Shown here: in pieces, positions 1 through 8,328 of the stretch | How the letters are laid out: every line of letters begins with the position of its first letter | Numbering within the stretch: the stretch's first letter is position 1 | Assembly (NCBI GenBank): GCA_964518505.1 | Contig: CAZFGT010000002.1 | Location: 75,459-139,458 of the forward strand | DNA length: 64,000 nucleotides | From: DASPUH01 sp964518505 | Lineage (GTDB): Bacteria; Chloroflexota; Limnocylindria; Limnocylindrales; CSP1-4 | Reading direction: 5' to 3' | Notes under the pieces: generated by a model | Told to the model about the DNA's origin: nothing | Seen by the model: only the letters and a program-made list of their open reading frames with translations | Database searches by the model: none | Made by a program: the position numbers and the translations under genes

Positions 1-259
1 GGTCAGCCGGCGGTCGTCACGTCACGGACGTTGCATGCAGCGGCGGCAGCGACGGAGCAAGCACCATTCCCCCGTCGCCCCGTGCGTGGGCTGCAACGAA
101 CGGCGGCGGAACGGGCCGGATCGGGCGATGCGGCCCCGCTCCTCCGTCGTTGAGATCGCCCGGTGCAACGGGCCGGGCGTGCCGGGCCGCGAACCCGAGC
201 GTGATGGGGCCTGCGCCGGCCGCCAGGGCCAGCGCAGGCTTGTCGCGCGGAGCGCCAGG

Positions 260-2017
260 CTATTCGGCCGGGATCTCCGCATGGATGACGGCCAGATCGA
301 CGCCCTGGCTGCGGCGGACGAGATAGGCCACGACGTACACCAGGATGGCGATCCCGTAGAGGATGCCCAGGTAGATGATCGACCCAGGCGTCTCCACCCC
401 GATGCCGTAGGTGGCGTTCTCCAGCCACTCGGCGATCGTCCAGCCCAGGACCAGCACCGTCAGGAACCCGCCGATGCTGATGATGGGGATGCCGAGGATC
501 GAGTACTTGGCGATGGGCGACTTCTGATACAGGGCCGGTTTCCACCACGGGAGGATCGTGGCCGCGATGGCCGTCCCGAAGAACATCACGCCGATCACGA
601 GCGACGCATCGAGGGTGTAGGTCACGAATGGTGGCCAGAAGGCGTAGACCGCGCTCACGAGCACGGACGGGACCATGATCAGGATCAGCGCCACATACGG
701 CACATGGCTCCGGTCTGACACGCGGGCCGCGGCTTCGGGCAGGACCCGGTCGAACGCGGCCGCGAAGATCATGCGCGTCGAGGACAGGAACAACGTGCCC
801 GACCAACCCAGGAACCAGGCCCCGAAGACCACCACGACGATGATCTGGAACAGGCGGTTGTCAACCAGGAAGGACGCCAGGAGCGGCGGATAGCCCCAGA
901 TCGGGATGACCGGCGTCTGGGCGTAGACCTGGGCGCCGGTGGACGAGAAGAAGGCCCACCCGAACGTCTTGGCCGCCAGGAGCAGGAACGCGATGGCCAG
1001 GGCCACGGTCACCCACGTCCCGGCGAGCATGCCGCGGAGGACCTTCTTGAAGTCCGACGCGCCCCGGACCTCGCCGTACAGGGTCGCGCCCCAGTTGGGG
1101 TAGAGGATCCAGAACATCATGAAGGGGATCAGGACGAAGGTGCCCGACCCGATCGAGAACGGGTTGATATCGGTGTTCGTCCCGCCGCCCGCCGTGACGA
1201 TGGCGCTGTATGCACCGGACACGCCGAACAGGCTGGATGAGGCCTTGTCGAAGGCGGTCTGGAAGTCCGTCTGCGACGACACGAGCATGAGCACGCAGAT
1301 GACCGCGAGGCCGATCAGCCCGATCCACAGGCTCCACTTCTGGATGCGGGCATACCCGGCCATGCCGAGCGAGCACAGGCCCGTGGTCAGGATGATCACG
1401 ATGATCGAGGCCGTGAAGACGCCCCACTGGTTCGTCCCGGCAAAGAACGAGACGCCGTCATTCCATCCGATCAGGGCCGCGAGCGGCTGGAGGAACTCGA
1501 CGCGCAGGATCGACGCATAGATGGGCGCCCACTGGGCGAGGATGAACCACCAGCCCGTCGCGGCCAGGACGAACGCCAGACCGCCTTTCAGGTAGCCCAG
1601 CGCAGCACCACCGACGAGGCCGAGGACCCCACCGATCAGGGCCATGGTGTCGCCCCCGATGGCCTGGCCGACCAGGTAGCCGCCGATACCGACCATCACG
1701 GCTCCCACGACGATGCCGGGGAGACCATCCATCACGCGGCTGAGCCAGACGTAGTCCCCACCGGCGCGCGGCATGACGGCGATGAGCCCGGCATAGGCGA
1801 TGCACAGGAAGGTCACCGCGATCCCGGACAGCAGCACCGCCGACAACATCGAGCCGTCGGGGGCCGACGACACGTAGAGGAAGCTGAAGAACATGCCCAG
1901 CGTGACGAGGTTCACCGACATGAAGGAGTAGGCGAACGCGTCGAAGCCGGACCAACCCTTGACGAGACCCGTCGCGTTGCGCAGGAACAGCGACGGGGCC
2001 TGACTCACGGAAGCCAC
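260..2017 (-). CDS. APC-family amino acid/polyamine permease
   Basis: Protein of 585 residues, almost entirely hydrophobic with roughly 12-14 membrane segments, so it sits in the cytoplasmic membrane. The N-terminal segment FDAFAYSFMSVNL followed by a glycine-rich helix and PRAGGDYVWLSR (first third) is typical of the amino acid-polyamine-organocation superfamily, where the latter motif lies near the substrate site. The GTG start at 2017 has a GAGGAGAG Shine-Dalgarno just upstream. It is somewhat longer than the usual 450-520 residues. Substrate cannot be read from sequence; amino acid or amine uptake is inferred from family. It runs in the same direction as the metallophosphoesterase gene upstream and may be cotranscribed (26 nt gap). 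Confidence 0.85.
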   Translation of the reverse strand: MASVSQAPSLFLRNATGLVKGWSGFDAFAYSFMSVNLVTLGMFFSFLYVSSAPDGSMLSAVLLSGIAVTFLCIAYAGLIAVMPRAGGDYVWLSRVMDGLPGIVVGAVMVGIGGYLVGQAIGGDTMALIGGVLGLVGGAALGYLKGGLAFVLAATGWWFILAQWAPIYASILRVEFLQPLAALIGWNDGVSFFAGTNQWGVFTASIIVIILTTGLCSLGMAGYARIQKWSLWIGLIGLAVICVLMLVSSQTDFQTAFDKASSSLFGVSGAYSAIVTAGGGTNTDINPFSIGSGTFVLIPFMMFWILYPNWGATLYGEVRGASDFKKVLRGMLAGTWVTVALAIAFLLLAAKTFGWAFFSSTGAQVYAQTPVIPIWGYPPLLASFLVDNRLFQIIVVVVFGAWFLGWSGTLFLSSTRMIFAAAFDRVLPEAAARVSDRSHVPYVALILIMVPSVLVSAVYAFWPPFVTYTLDASLVIGVMFFGTAIAATILPWWKPALYQKSPIAKYSILGIPIISIGGFLTVLVLGWTIAEWLENATYGIGVETPGSIIYLGILYGIAILVYVVAYLVRRSQGVDLAVIHAEIPAE

Positions 2018-2043
2018 ACTGCTCTCCTCTCTCGACCGTTATG

Positions 2044-2982
2044 TCAGCCGTTGATCAGGACGTATCGCTTGACCGCTCCCTTCTGACTGTCAAGGTCGAC
2101 GATGGCCGCCTGCAGCACCCCGTCCTCGTATGCGCTGCCCGGGTTGACGGCGAGCGTGCGACCCAGCTTCACCGCGCCGCGGCCCTCGTGGATGTGGCCG
2201 TGGAGCGACAACACCGGCTCGTACTTGAGGATGGCCGCACGCACCGCGTGGGAACCCACGGGCACGATGGCCTGCCCCCCCGCCACGTACTTCATGTCGG
2301 GCGTCAGCTTGGGCGCCCCGTCCAGGTTCGAGCCGTACGGCGGGGCGTGGAAGTTGAAGATGGCGCGGTGGGGGTCGCGCACCTCCTTCATGAGGCCGTC
2401 GATGCGGTCGGCCAGCTGGTCCTCCGGCAGCTCGCGGAAGGTGTTCCACGGCGTCGGGTTGGCCCACCCGGTGGAGATCAGGTCGAAGCCCTCGAGGGGG
2501 ATCGTGTTGCCCTCCCCCAGCATGACCGAGGGCGTGCGCTCGATGACCGGGTCGATCTCGAACATGTCGTCGTTGGCCGGCGAGACGATGCAGCGGATGG
2601 CCGTGGGCGCCAGCTTGGCGTCGGCCATGCCCATCCAGCGCTCGACGCCGTTGACGATCTCGGTCTTGAACCGCCGGTCCACCAGTTCCGGATCGGCCGC
2701 CCAGGCGTCCACCTCGTCACGCGAGAGGCGCACCGGGTAGTAACCGCGATCGGAGATGCGGCGCTCCATGGCCCGCACCTCATCCTCGGTCGTCAGCTCA
2801 TGGCGCTGATCCTGGAGGGTGACCTCCCACCCGGTGGGCGTGGCCACGATGGGCACCATGGCCTTGCCCGTCATGTCGCCACCCATGATCAGGACGTCGG
2901 CCTTGTGGAACGCGCCAGCATTCAGGAACTTGCGCCAGCAGACGTCCGATCCGTGGACGTCCGTGACGAAGAAGATCCGCAT
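2044..2982 (-). CDS. Calcineurin-like metallophosphoesterase
   Basis: Protein of 312 residues counted from the internal ATG at 2982, chosen because MRIFFVTDVHGSD begins the first metal motif directly; the frame stays open upstream but that part has no fold signature. The dimetal phosphoesterase motifs appear in order: DVHGSD, GGDMTGK, SPANDD, FHAPPYG, LHGHIHEG and NPGSAYEDG. These residues normally bind two metal ions and hydrolyse phosphomonoesters or phosphodiesters. The protein is cytosolic (no signal peptide). Substrate unknown; it resembles YfcE-like and cyclic-nucleotide phosphodiesterase-like proteins, and a nucleotide or small phosphoester is the safest guess. Confidence 0.85.
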   Translation of the reverse strand: MRIFFVTDVHGSDVCWRKFLNAGAFHKADVLIMGGDMTGKAMVPIVATPTGWEVTLQDQRHELTTEDEVRAMERRISDRGYYPVRLSRDEVDAWAADPELVDRRFKTEIVNGVERWMGMADAKLAPTAIRCIVSPANDDMFEIDPVIERTPSVMLGEGNTIPLEGFDLISTGWANPTPWNTFRELPEDQLADRIDGLMKEVRDPHRAIFNFHAPPYGSNLDGAPKLTPDMKYVAGGQAIVPVGSHAVRAAILKYEPVLSLHGHIHEGRGAVKLGRTLAVNPGSAYEDGVLQAAIVDLDSQKGAVKRYVLING

Positions 2983-3120
2983 GCGGCCCTCACGCTCGAA
3001 CCCTCCGCCCCCGCTCGTGCGCGACAGCATACCGGCCGCCCAACCCCCGTCAAGACGGCGATCCGCCGGGGCCCACCAGGCGTTCCATCCATCAACAAGG
3101 GATGCCGAACGGAGGATCAC

Positions 3121-3222
3121 ATGACTCGACTGCACTGGTTCATCGCACGCCGGCCGCTCTGGCTGATGGTGCTCGCACTCGCCGTGGCCGCGTGCTCCAA
3201 CGGTGGCGGCGCCGGGTACTGA
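3121..3222 (+). CDS. Tiny (33-aa) putative lipoprotein
   Basis: A 33-codon frame preceded by GGAGGATCAC, a near-perfect Shine-Dalgarno at good spacing from the ATG. The product has a basic N-terminus (RRPLW), a hydrophobic core and a lipobox ending in VAAC, so the predicted mature part is only nine residues (CSNGGGAGY). It ends in the same AGY as the larger lipoprotein encoded at 4318-4845, whose signal peptide also ends LVAAC. It could be a lipopeptide, or the remnant of a decayed lipoprotein gene that kept start and end. No function can be assigned. Confidence 0.5.
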   Translation: MTRLHWFIARRPLWLMVLALAVAACSNGGGAGY

Positions 3223-3262
3223 GCGCGACGCGGCGTAGACTCACCGCCGGCGCGTCAGGTAC

Positions 3263-4228
3263 ATGGCGGTGGTGATGTCCGAACCGGTCGATCCAGGCAT
3301 AGCCCAGGTCGCTGACGTCGACCTGCGAGGGCCGGTGGGGCGAGGGCCCATGGGGCACGGCCAGGCTCGTCTGCGCATCGTCGGCCTGGCCTTCGTCCTG
3401 GCCCTGGCCCTGGTCGCCGGGGCCCTGGTCGGGACCGCCGTGCGGGGCACGGGCGGCGCGCCGGCGCACGCCACGGCGACGCCGCCGGCCGTCGGCCTGG
3501 CCAGCCCCACCCCCTCGCCGACCACAAGCGCGCCCGCGACGTCCTCTCCCGCGACCACCTCCAGCCCCTCGCCGACGGCGAGCCCCGCCCCCACCATCGC
3601 CGCCGGCCCGGTGGACATCAACCTGGCGCCCAATGGAGCGGCCGTCTTCGACAGCCAGCTGACCAAGGAGCTGTGCGCCCCCGCCGGCCTGACCAGCGCC
3701 CTCGCCACGATGGGCCTGGTCAAGGCCAGCGACGCGGTCCAGCGGCAGATCGAGAGCCACCTCAAGCAGTGGTGGTCCTACGACGACTCGCACGACTTCG
3801 GGTGGGGCCCGCTGGCCATGACCAAGGCCCTGGCCTACTACGGCGCGCCGGGCTACGTCGTCAAGGCGTTCACCACACGCGATCAGGCTCTGCGGGCTGC
3901 CGGCATCGCCCTGTCGGCGACCCACGAGCCCGTCCTGCTGCTGGCGTGGTGGGGCGCCCACACATGGGTCATGACCGGCTACCGCGCCACGGGGAACCTG
4001 GCCGCGGACCCCAGGGCCCAGTTCAAGGGCGCCTACATCGTGGATCCGTGGTACCCGCGGGTGAGCTCCATCTGGGGTCACGTGCAACCCCCGGGCCACT
4101 TTTACGACATGGCCGGCATGATCCACAACTACATCGCCTGGACGCGGCCCGAGGGCCACTACCCGACCCGCGACGGCAAGTGGGTGGCGGTCCTGCCGAC
4201 CGTCGCGCGCCCCGCGGCCAACGGCTGA
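3263..4228 (+). CDS. Membrane-anchored C39-like cysteine peptidase-fold protein
   Basis: Protein of 321 residues with a short cytoplasmic N-terminus, one membrane helix at about 38-60, then a Pro/Ser/Thr linker (70-113) that would span the cell wall, and an extracytoplasmic domain. The domain carries an ordered Cys-His-Asp set: Cys138 in KELCAPAG, His233 in WWGAHTWVMTGY, and Asp261 in YIVDPWYP. This arrangement matches C39-like papain-fold domains. Whether it is an active protease is uncertain: the residue after Cys138 is Ala and the usual preceding Gln is not obvious. It sits between two lipoprotein genes, in line with an envelope role. Confidence 0.6.
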   Translation: MAVVMSEPVDPGIAQVADVDLRGPVGRGPMGHGQARLRIVGLAFVLALALVAGALVGTAVRGTGGAPAHATATPPAVGLASPTPSPTTSAPATSSPATTSSPSPTASPAPTIAAGPVDINLAPNGAAVFDSQLTKELCAPAGLTSALATMGLVKASDAVQRQIESHLKQWWSYDDSHDFGWGPLAMTKALAYYGAPGYVVKAFTTRDQALRAAGIALSATHEPVLLLAWWGAHTWVMTGYRATGNLAADPRAQFKGAYIVDPWYPRVSSIWGHVQPPGHFYDMAGMIHNYIAWTRPEGHYPTRDGKWVAVLPTVARPAANG

Positions 4229-4317
4229 GGCAAGGGGAAACCGACCGGACGCATGCGGCGTAGGACAGCGTGAACACCGGGTCGCGCCATGACGGCCGTG
4301 TTCGACGGAGGTACAAG

Positions 4318-4845
4318 ATGTTCACTACGCGCCGGTTCGCCGGCCTCCTCATCGCCTCGCTCGCGCTGGTCGCGGCCTGCTCATCGGGCGGCGCCACGAC
4401 CGCCCCGCCCACCGCACCGCCCACCGCGGCGGCAGCCACCGGCACGCCCGCCGCGTCGGCAGGTGGCGCCACGGTCACCATCGGGATGGCCACCACGTCG
4501 CTGGGCTCGGTCCTCGTGGGGCCCAACGGCCTGACCCTGTACATCCACACCGGTGACAGTTCGACCAGCTCCGCCTGCAATGGCGCCTGCGCCACCGCGT
4601 GGCCCCCGCTCGTGGTCGCGTCCGGCCAGACCGCGTCCCTGGCGTCGGGCATCACCGGCACCCTGGGCACGCTGACGCGTACCGACGGCACCGTCCAGGT
4701 GACCTTCGATGGCATGCCGTTGTATGGCTGGAAGAATGACAAGGCGCCCGGCGATACGACCGGCCAGAACGTGAACGGTTTCACCGTCGCCACGCCGACC
4801 GGCTCCCCGGCCCAAAGCCCGTCCGCCACCGTCGCCGGGTACTGA
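4318..4845 (+). CDS. Lipoprotein with secreted repeat (COG4315/Lipoprotein_15 type)
   Basis: ATG at 4318 chosen because it follows GGAGGTACAAG and opens a classic lipoprotein signal (FTTRRFAGLL...LVAAC). The 175-residue product then has a Thr/Pro/Ala spacer and two copies of the characteristic repeat: NGLTLYIHTGD followed by CNGACATAWPP, and later DGMPLYGWKNDKAPGDTTG. Such proteins are exported and anchored to the outer face of the membrane; their function is not established, though some lie near electron-transfer or stress genes. A strong RNA hairpin lies downstream (4857-4890). Confidence 0.85.
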   Translation: MFTTRRFAGLLIASLALVAACSSGGATTAPPTAPPTAAAATGTPAASAGGATVTIGMATTSLGSVLVGPNGLTLYIHTGDSSTSSACNGACATAWPPLVVASGQTASLASGITGTLGTLTRTDGTVQVTFDGMPLYGWKNDKAPGDTTGQNVNGFTVATPTGSPAQSPSATVAGY

Positions 4846-4856
4846 ACCCGATCGTC

Positions 4857-4890
4857 TCGTACCCGTCGCCCCTTCCGGCGGCGGGTACGA
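4857..4890 (+). promoter_or_regulatory. Strong stem-loop ahead of the next gene
   Basis: A 14-bp stem (TCGTACCCGTCGCC at 4857-4870 with GGCGGCGGGTACGA at 4877-4890, one G-U pair) closes a 6-nt loop. It lies 11 nt after the lipoprotein stop and only 4 nt before the GTG start at 4895. There is no T-run, so it is a poor intrinsic terminator. Its 3' arm contains the purine-rich stretch that would serve as ribosome-binding site, so translational control of the 4895 gene is possible. Confidence 0.55.
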
Positions 4891-4894
4891 TGGC

Positions 4895-5290
4895 GTGGTG
4901 ACGGACGTCACCCGCAAACTGCGCCTCGGACCCGGCCAGCGGCTGCTGGTCATCGAGGCGCCACCCACCATCGAGGCGCTCCTCGGGCCCCTGCCCGCGG
5001 GCGCCTCGTTCTCGTCCGGCGACCCATCCCCGGATGTGACGCTGCTCTTCGCGACCGACCTCGCCTCGCTGGAGCACCACCTGCCGCCGGCGGCGCGCGT
5101 CGCGGCCGACGATCGGATGCTCTGGGTCGCCTATCCCAAACGCGGGGGCGGCCTGATCTCCGACCTGGACCGCGATGGACTGACCGCGGCGACGGAGCGA
5201 CTGGCCGCCCTCACCGGCGTGACCCTCATCTCGCTCGACGCGACCTGGAGCGCGATGCGCCTTCGCCCCTCGGCCCGCTACGGCCGCTAG
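4895..5290 (+). CDS. Small conserved cytosolic protein (DUF3052-like)
   Basis: Protein of 131 residues, no signal or membrane segment. It starts with two adjacent GTG codons (4895 and 4898); either could be used. The pattern RLLVIEAPPTIEALLG, then DVTLLFATDLASLEHH, then MLWVAYPKRG, ending with a Trp-containing segment SLDATWSAMRLRP, matches small proteins annotated as DUF3052 or in older records as DNA-binding-like. Biochemical role is not known. The ribosome-binding region is inside a strong hairpin (4857-4890). Confidence 0.6.
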   Translation: MVTDVTRKLRLGPGQRLLVIEAPPTIEALLGPLPAGASFSSGDPSPDVTLLFATDLASLEHHLPPAARVAADDRMLWVAYPKRGGGLISDLDRDGLTAATERLAALTGVTLISLDATWSAMRLRPSARYGR

Positions 5291-5297
5291 CCCGCCG

Positions 5298-5753
5298 CTA
5301 GTCGGCGCGGGGGCCCGGCCCGGTCTCCTGCGCCTGGCAGCTGGGACACGTCCCGAACAACTCCACCCGATGCGAGTCGATGGCGTAACCGGTGCGCTGC
5401 TCGATCTCCTGGACCACCGCCCGCAGGCCGCGGTCGTCGTCGACCTCCACCGTCCGCCCGCAGCGCTGGCACACGATGTGATGGTGGTGGGTGGGTTCGC
5501 ACAGTACGTAGGCGTGCTCGCCGTCGGGCAGGTCAAGGCGCTCCACCAGGCCCAGGTCCAGGAACACGTCGAGGGCGCGGAAGATGGTCGCGCGGCCCAC
5601 CGGCAGACCTCGGCGCCGGCTCTCGCGCACCAGCTCGGGCGCCGTGAAGTGCCCATCGTGCTGGGCCACCATGGTGGCCACCAGCCGACGCGGTTCGGTC
5701 CGCTGGTACCCCGCGCCATCCAGGGCGGCCAGCAACGGTTCGACGGCGCTCAT
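5298..5753 (-). CDS. Fur-family metal/peroxide-responsive repressor
   Basis: Protein of 151 residues, the usual length for the family. The N-terminal winged helix includes APELVRESRRRGLPVGRATIFRAL; the dimerisation half has the metal-binding THHHHIVCQRCGR and a second zinc pair CPSC near the C-terminus. Both CxxC pairs of the structural zinc site are present. Members are Fur (iron), Zur (zinc) or PerR (peroxide); the sequence alone does not decide which. It is divergent from the DosS-like kinase gene with 53 nt between them, so it could bind in the shared promoter. No Fur-box-like dyad was evident there. Confidence 0.88.
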   Translation of the reverse strand: MSAVEPLLAALDGAGYQRTEPRRLVATMVAQHDGHFTAPELVRESRRRGLPVGRATIFRALDVFLDLGLVERLDLPDGEHAYVLCEPTHHHHIVCQRCGRTVEVDDDRGLRAVVQEIEQRTGYAIDSHRVELFGTCPSCQAQETGPGPRAD

Positions 5754-5806
5754 CCCTGCACGATAGCGCCAACGGCCGAACCATCGACGGCTGCTAGGCT
5801 GGCGGG

Positions 5807-6979
5807 GTGAAGTCGACCGCGATGGTCCCTGCCGTTTCGCCGCAGCAGGCGCTGGAGGCGCTGGGCGGCCTGCTGGAGGCGGCCCGGGCGATCGCCGTGC
5901 AGGAGGCGCCGGAGACGACGCTGCAGCTGATCGCGGACCGGGCCCGCACGCTGGTGGACGCGCGCTATGCCGCGCTGGGCATCGTGGGCGCGAACGGGCG
6001 CCTTGAGCGCTTCATCACCAGCGGCCTCAACGCAGCGACGCGGGCCCGCATCGGCGACCTGCCGGAAGGGCACGGTCTGCTGGGCCTGATCATCCACGAG
6101 AGCCGCTCGATCATCGTCGACGACATCGGCCAGGATCCGCGCCGCTTCGGGTTCCCGCCCCACCATCCGCCGATGCACGACTTCCTGGGCGTCCCCGTGG
6201 CCGTCAAGGGACGGCCGGTCGGCAACCTGTATCTGACCGACAAGCGGAGCGGCCACTTCACGGATGACGACCGGCGCCTGGTGGAGGCCTTCGCCCTGCA
6301 CGCCGCGATCGCCATCGAGAACGCTCGCCTGCTGGCCCAGGTGAACCAGCTGGCATTGGTCGCCGAACGGGAGCGGATCAGCGGGGACCTGCACGACGGC
6401 CTGATCCAGAACCTGTACGCCATCAGCCTGCACCTGGAGGATGTCGCCTCGCGGGTCGCCGATGCCGAAGCCGAGGCCATGATCGAGCGATCCATCGACT
6501 CCCTGCACCTGGCCATCGCCGACGTGCGCAACTTCATCTACACCCTCGAGCCGGGCCTCCTGGAGGGTGCCGGGCTCCTCGCCGGGCTGGCCGCCCTGGC
6601 CGACGACTCGCGACACGACACGCTCCTCGACGTGGTGGTGGAAGTCCCCGATCAGCCGGTGGCGGAGCCGACCGCGACGGTCACGGGTGACCTGCTCGCC
6701 ATCGCCAGCGAGGCGCTCAGCAACGTCGCCCGCCATGCCCACGCCGCACGCGCCTGGCTGCGGGTGCGCGATGATGGGGGCGAGCTGCACCTGATCGTCA
6801 CCGATGATGGTGTCGGCATGCAGGCCACCAGCTCATCACTGGGACACCAAGGAGTCCGCAACATGACACGACGGGCCGAACGGATCGGGGGTTCGCTGAC
6901 CTTCTCGCCTCGCCCCGGCGGCGGGACGCAGGTGGAGGTCATCGTGCCCCGCGGCACGGCGGCGAGCGCGCGCTCGTGA
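5807..6979 (+). CDS. DosS/DosT-like GAF histidine kinase (candidate heme sensor)
   Basis: Protein of 390 residues with one GAF domain (about 35-175), a HisKA_3 dimerisation helix (phospho-acceptor His196 in GDLHDGLIQNLY) and an HATPase domain with DDGVGM. The GAF carries FGFPPHHPPMHDFLGVPV and NLYLTDK, strikingly like Mycobacterium DosS, where the His of PPYHPPM (His149) is the proximal heme ligand and the Tyr of LYLTDK (Tyr171) lies on the distal side. The matching residues here are His120 and Tyr142. Unlike DosS it has one GAF, not two. GTG start at 5807; an in-frame ATG at 5822 is an alternative. It overlaps its response regulator by 4 nt. Heme binding and O2/NO/CO or redox sensing are inferred. 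Confidence 0.85.
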   Translation: MKSTAMVPAVSPQQALEALGGLLEAARAIAVQEAPETTLQLIADRARTLVDARYAALGIVGANGRLERFITSGLNAATRARIGDLPEGHGLLGLIIHESRSIIVDDIGQDPRRFGFPPHHPPMHDFLGVPVAVKGRPVGNLYLTDKRSGHFTDDDRRLVEAFALHAAIAIENARLLAQVNQLALVAERERISGDLHDGLIQNLYAISLHLEDVASRVADAEAEAMIERSIDSLHLAIADVRNFIYTLEPGLLEGAGLLAGLAALADDSRHDTLLDVVVEVPDQPVAEPTATVTGDLLAIASEALSNVARHAHAARAWLRVRDDGGELHLIVTDDGVGMQATSSSLGHQGVRNMTRRAERIGGSLTFSPRPGGGTQVEVIVPRGTAASARS

Positions 6980-7656
6980 GTGGCAGCAGCCCGGACACCA
7001 CCACGTCGATCCGCCTGCTGGTGGTCGACGACCACGAGGTGGTCCGCCAGGGGCTCGTGGCCATGCTCAGCCGACGGCCGGGTATCCAGGTGGTGGCCGA
7101 GGCGGGCACCGTGGCGGAAGCCATCTCCCAGGCGCGCCGGTACCAGCCCGACCTGGTGGTCATGGACGTGCGGCTGCCGGACGGGTCGGGCATCGAGGCC
7201 TGCCGGGAGATCCGGGCCGAGATGCCGGCCACCCGCGTCGTGATGCTGACCAGCTATCCCGACGAGGAGGCCGTGATGTCGGCCATCATCGCCGGCGCCA
7301 GCGGCTACCTCCTCAAGCAGATCCGCGCCCGCGACCTGGTGTCCGCCCTCGAGACGGTCGCTCGCGGCGAGTCGCTCCTGGATCCCGCGGTGACCGCGCA
7401 GGTCCTCGACCGCATCCGCCGCATCGCCACCGACGGCGAGCCCGACGAGTACGCCCAGCTGACCCAGCAGGAGCGCCGCATCCTCAGCCTGGTGGCAGAG
7501 GGCAAGACCAATCGCGAGATCGCGGCGGAGGTCTTCCTGTCCGAGAAGACGGTCAAGAACTACGTCAGCTCGATCCTCTCCAAGCTGAACCTGGAGCGTC
7601 GCGCCCAGGCCGCGGCCTTCGTCGCCAAGCACCGCTTCCCGGGCGCGCCCGACTGA
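6976..7656 (+). CDS. DosR-like NarL/FixJ response regulator
   Basis: Protein of 226 residues: receiver domain with phospho-acceptor Asp64 (VVMDVRLPDG) and Lys114, a linker, and a LuxR-type HTH. The recognition helix SEKTVKNYVSSIL is followed by ERRAQAAAF, nearly the same as DosR (AEKTVKNYVSRLL, ERRTQAAVF). Lys191, Lys194 and Asn195 fall on DosR Lys179, Lys182 and Asn183, the residues known to contact the GGG half-site. This predicts a DosR-type box as target, and such dyads are present upstream of several operons in this window. The GTG start overlaps the kinase stop (GTGA), showing tight coupling. Confidence 0.9.
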   Translation: MSGSSPDTTTSIRLLVVDDHEVVRQGLVAMLSRRPGIQVVAEAGTVAEAISQARRYQPDLVVMDVRLPDGSGIEACREIRAEMPATRVVMLTSYPDEEAVMSAIIAGASGYLLKQIRARDLVSALETVARGESLLDPAVTAQVLDRIRRIATDGEPDEYAQLTQQERRILSLVAEGKTNREIAAEVFLSEKTVKNYVSSILSKLNLERRAQAAAFVAKHRFPGAPD

Positions 7657-7668
7657 CGATCGTCCGCC

Positions 7669-8319
7669 TCAGGCGGCGGCGGCCTCTTCGCTCGGGCCTT
7701 CATGCCCGAGGCGGACAAGGAAGCGCACGAACAGGAACCCTCCCGTCAGCGCGAAGAGCACGAGGCTCAGGCCCAGGATCGGCCAGGCCAGGGCGTTCGT
7801 GCCGGCGTCCGATGCGGCCGAGAGCGCGGCCGGGATGCCGCCCAGGCCGGCGAACGCGTTCAGCCGGTCCACCTGGTCGGCCGCCTCGAGCCCGTAGATC
7901 TGGGGCACGATGTACAGCACCGAGGCGACGACCATCAGGAGGCTGACGATCGTGAACGCCTGCGGGTCGTCATCGGCATCGCGCAGCAGCTTGACGACCA
8001 GGGCCCACATCAGGATGACCGTGGCCAGCGGCGCGGTCAGGGGCAGCCCCAGCCCGATGTACAGGTTCGGCATCAGGAAGACGATGCTCAGCGTCAGCGT
8101 CACCAGTAGCAGCGCGTCGCGCATGAGCACGTAGGACAGCCACCACACGTCGCCGCCGAACCGCAGCGTCAACGTCCCCAGGAAGCGGATGACGTAGGGG
8201 CGCGAGAAGTGGAGGATCAGGGTGAAGGTCCACAGCATGGGCAGGACGGCCGCCACGGAGAGGACCAGCCAGCCCTCGCCGCCGTTGACAAGGGCGTCGG
8301 TGAAGTCTTGTGCGTTCAC
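7669..8319 (-). CDS. Five-helix membrane protein, paralogue of the next gene
   Basis: Protein of 216 residues with about five transmembrane helices. GTG start at 8319 follows AGGAGACCACC. It is clearly related to the 205-residue protein encoded just upstream: both share LHxxRPY, then TLRxGxDxWWxxYVxxRD, and similar helix spacing. I do not recognise the family. Position as last gene of an operon whose first gene is an Fe-S/FAD oxidoreductase suggests the two proteins form a membrane module for it. The conserved His of LHFSRPY and the Arg/Asp pair are candidates for cofactor or quinone contacts. Function unknown. Confidence 0.7.
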   Translation of the reverse strand: MNAQDFTDALVNGGEGWLVLSVAAVLPMLWTFTLILHFSRPYVIRFLGTLTLRFGGDVWWLSYVLMRDALLLVTLTLSIVFLMPNLYIGLGLPLTAPLATVILMWALVVKLLRDADDDPQAFTIVSLLMVVASVLYIVPQIYGLEAADQVDRLNAFAGLGGIPAALSAASDAGTNALAWPILGLSLVLFALTGGFLFVRFLVRLGHEGPSEEAAAA

Positions 8320-8328
8320 GGTGGTCTC

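Noticed and set aside
1..259. Open frames and a GGGCC-GGGC-GTGCC near-match left of the permease gene
   Set aside because: Frames are Arg/Pro-rich reading of biased DNA with no start signal; the dyad has a mismatch and no visible gene to serve within the window.
5754..5806. Autoregulatory DosR-like box before the kinase-regulator pair
   Set aside because: No dyad with the right half-sites in these 53 nt.
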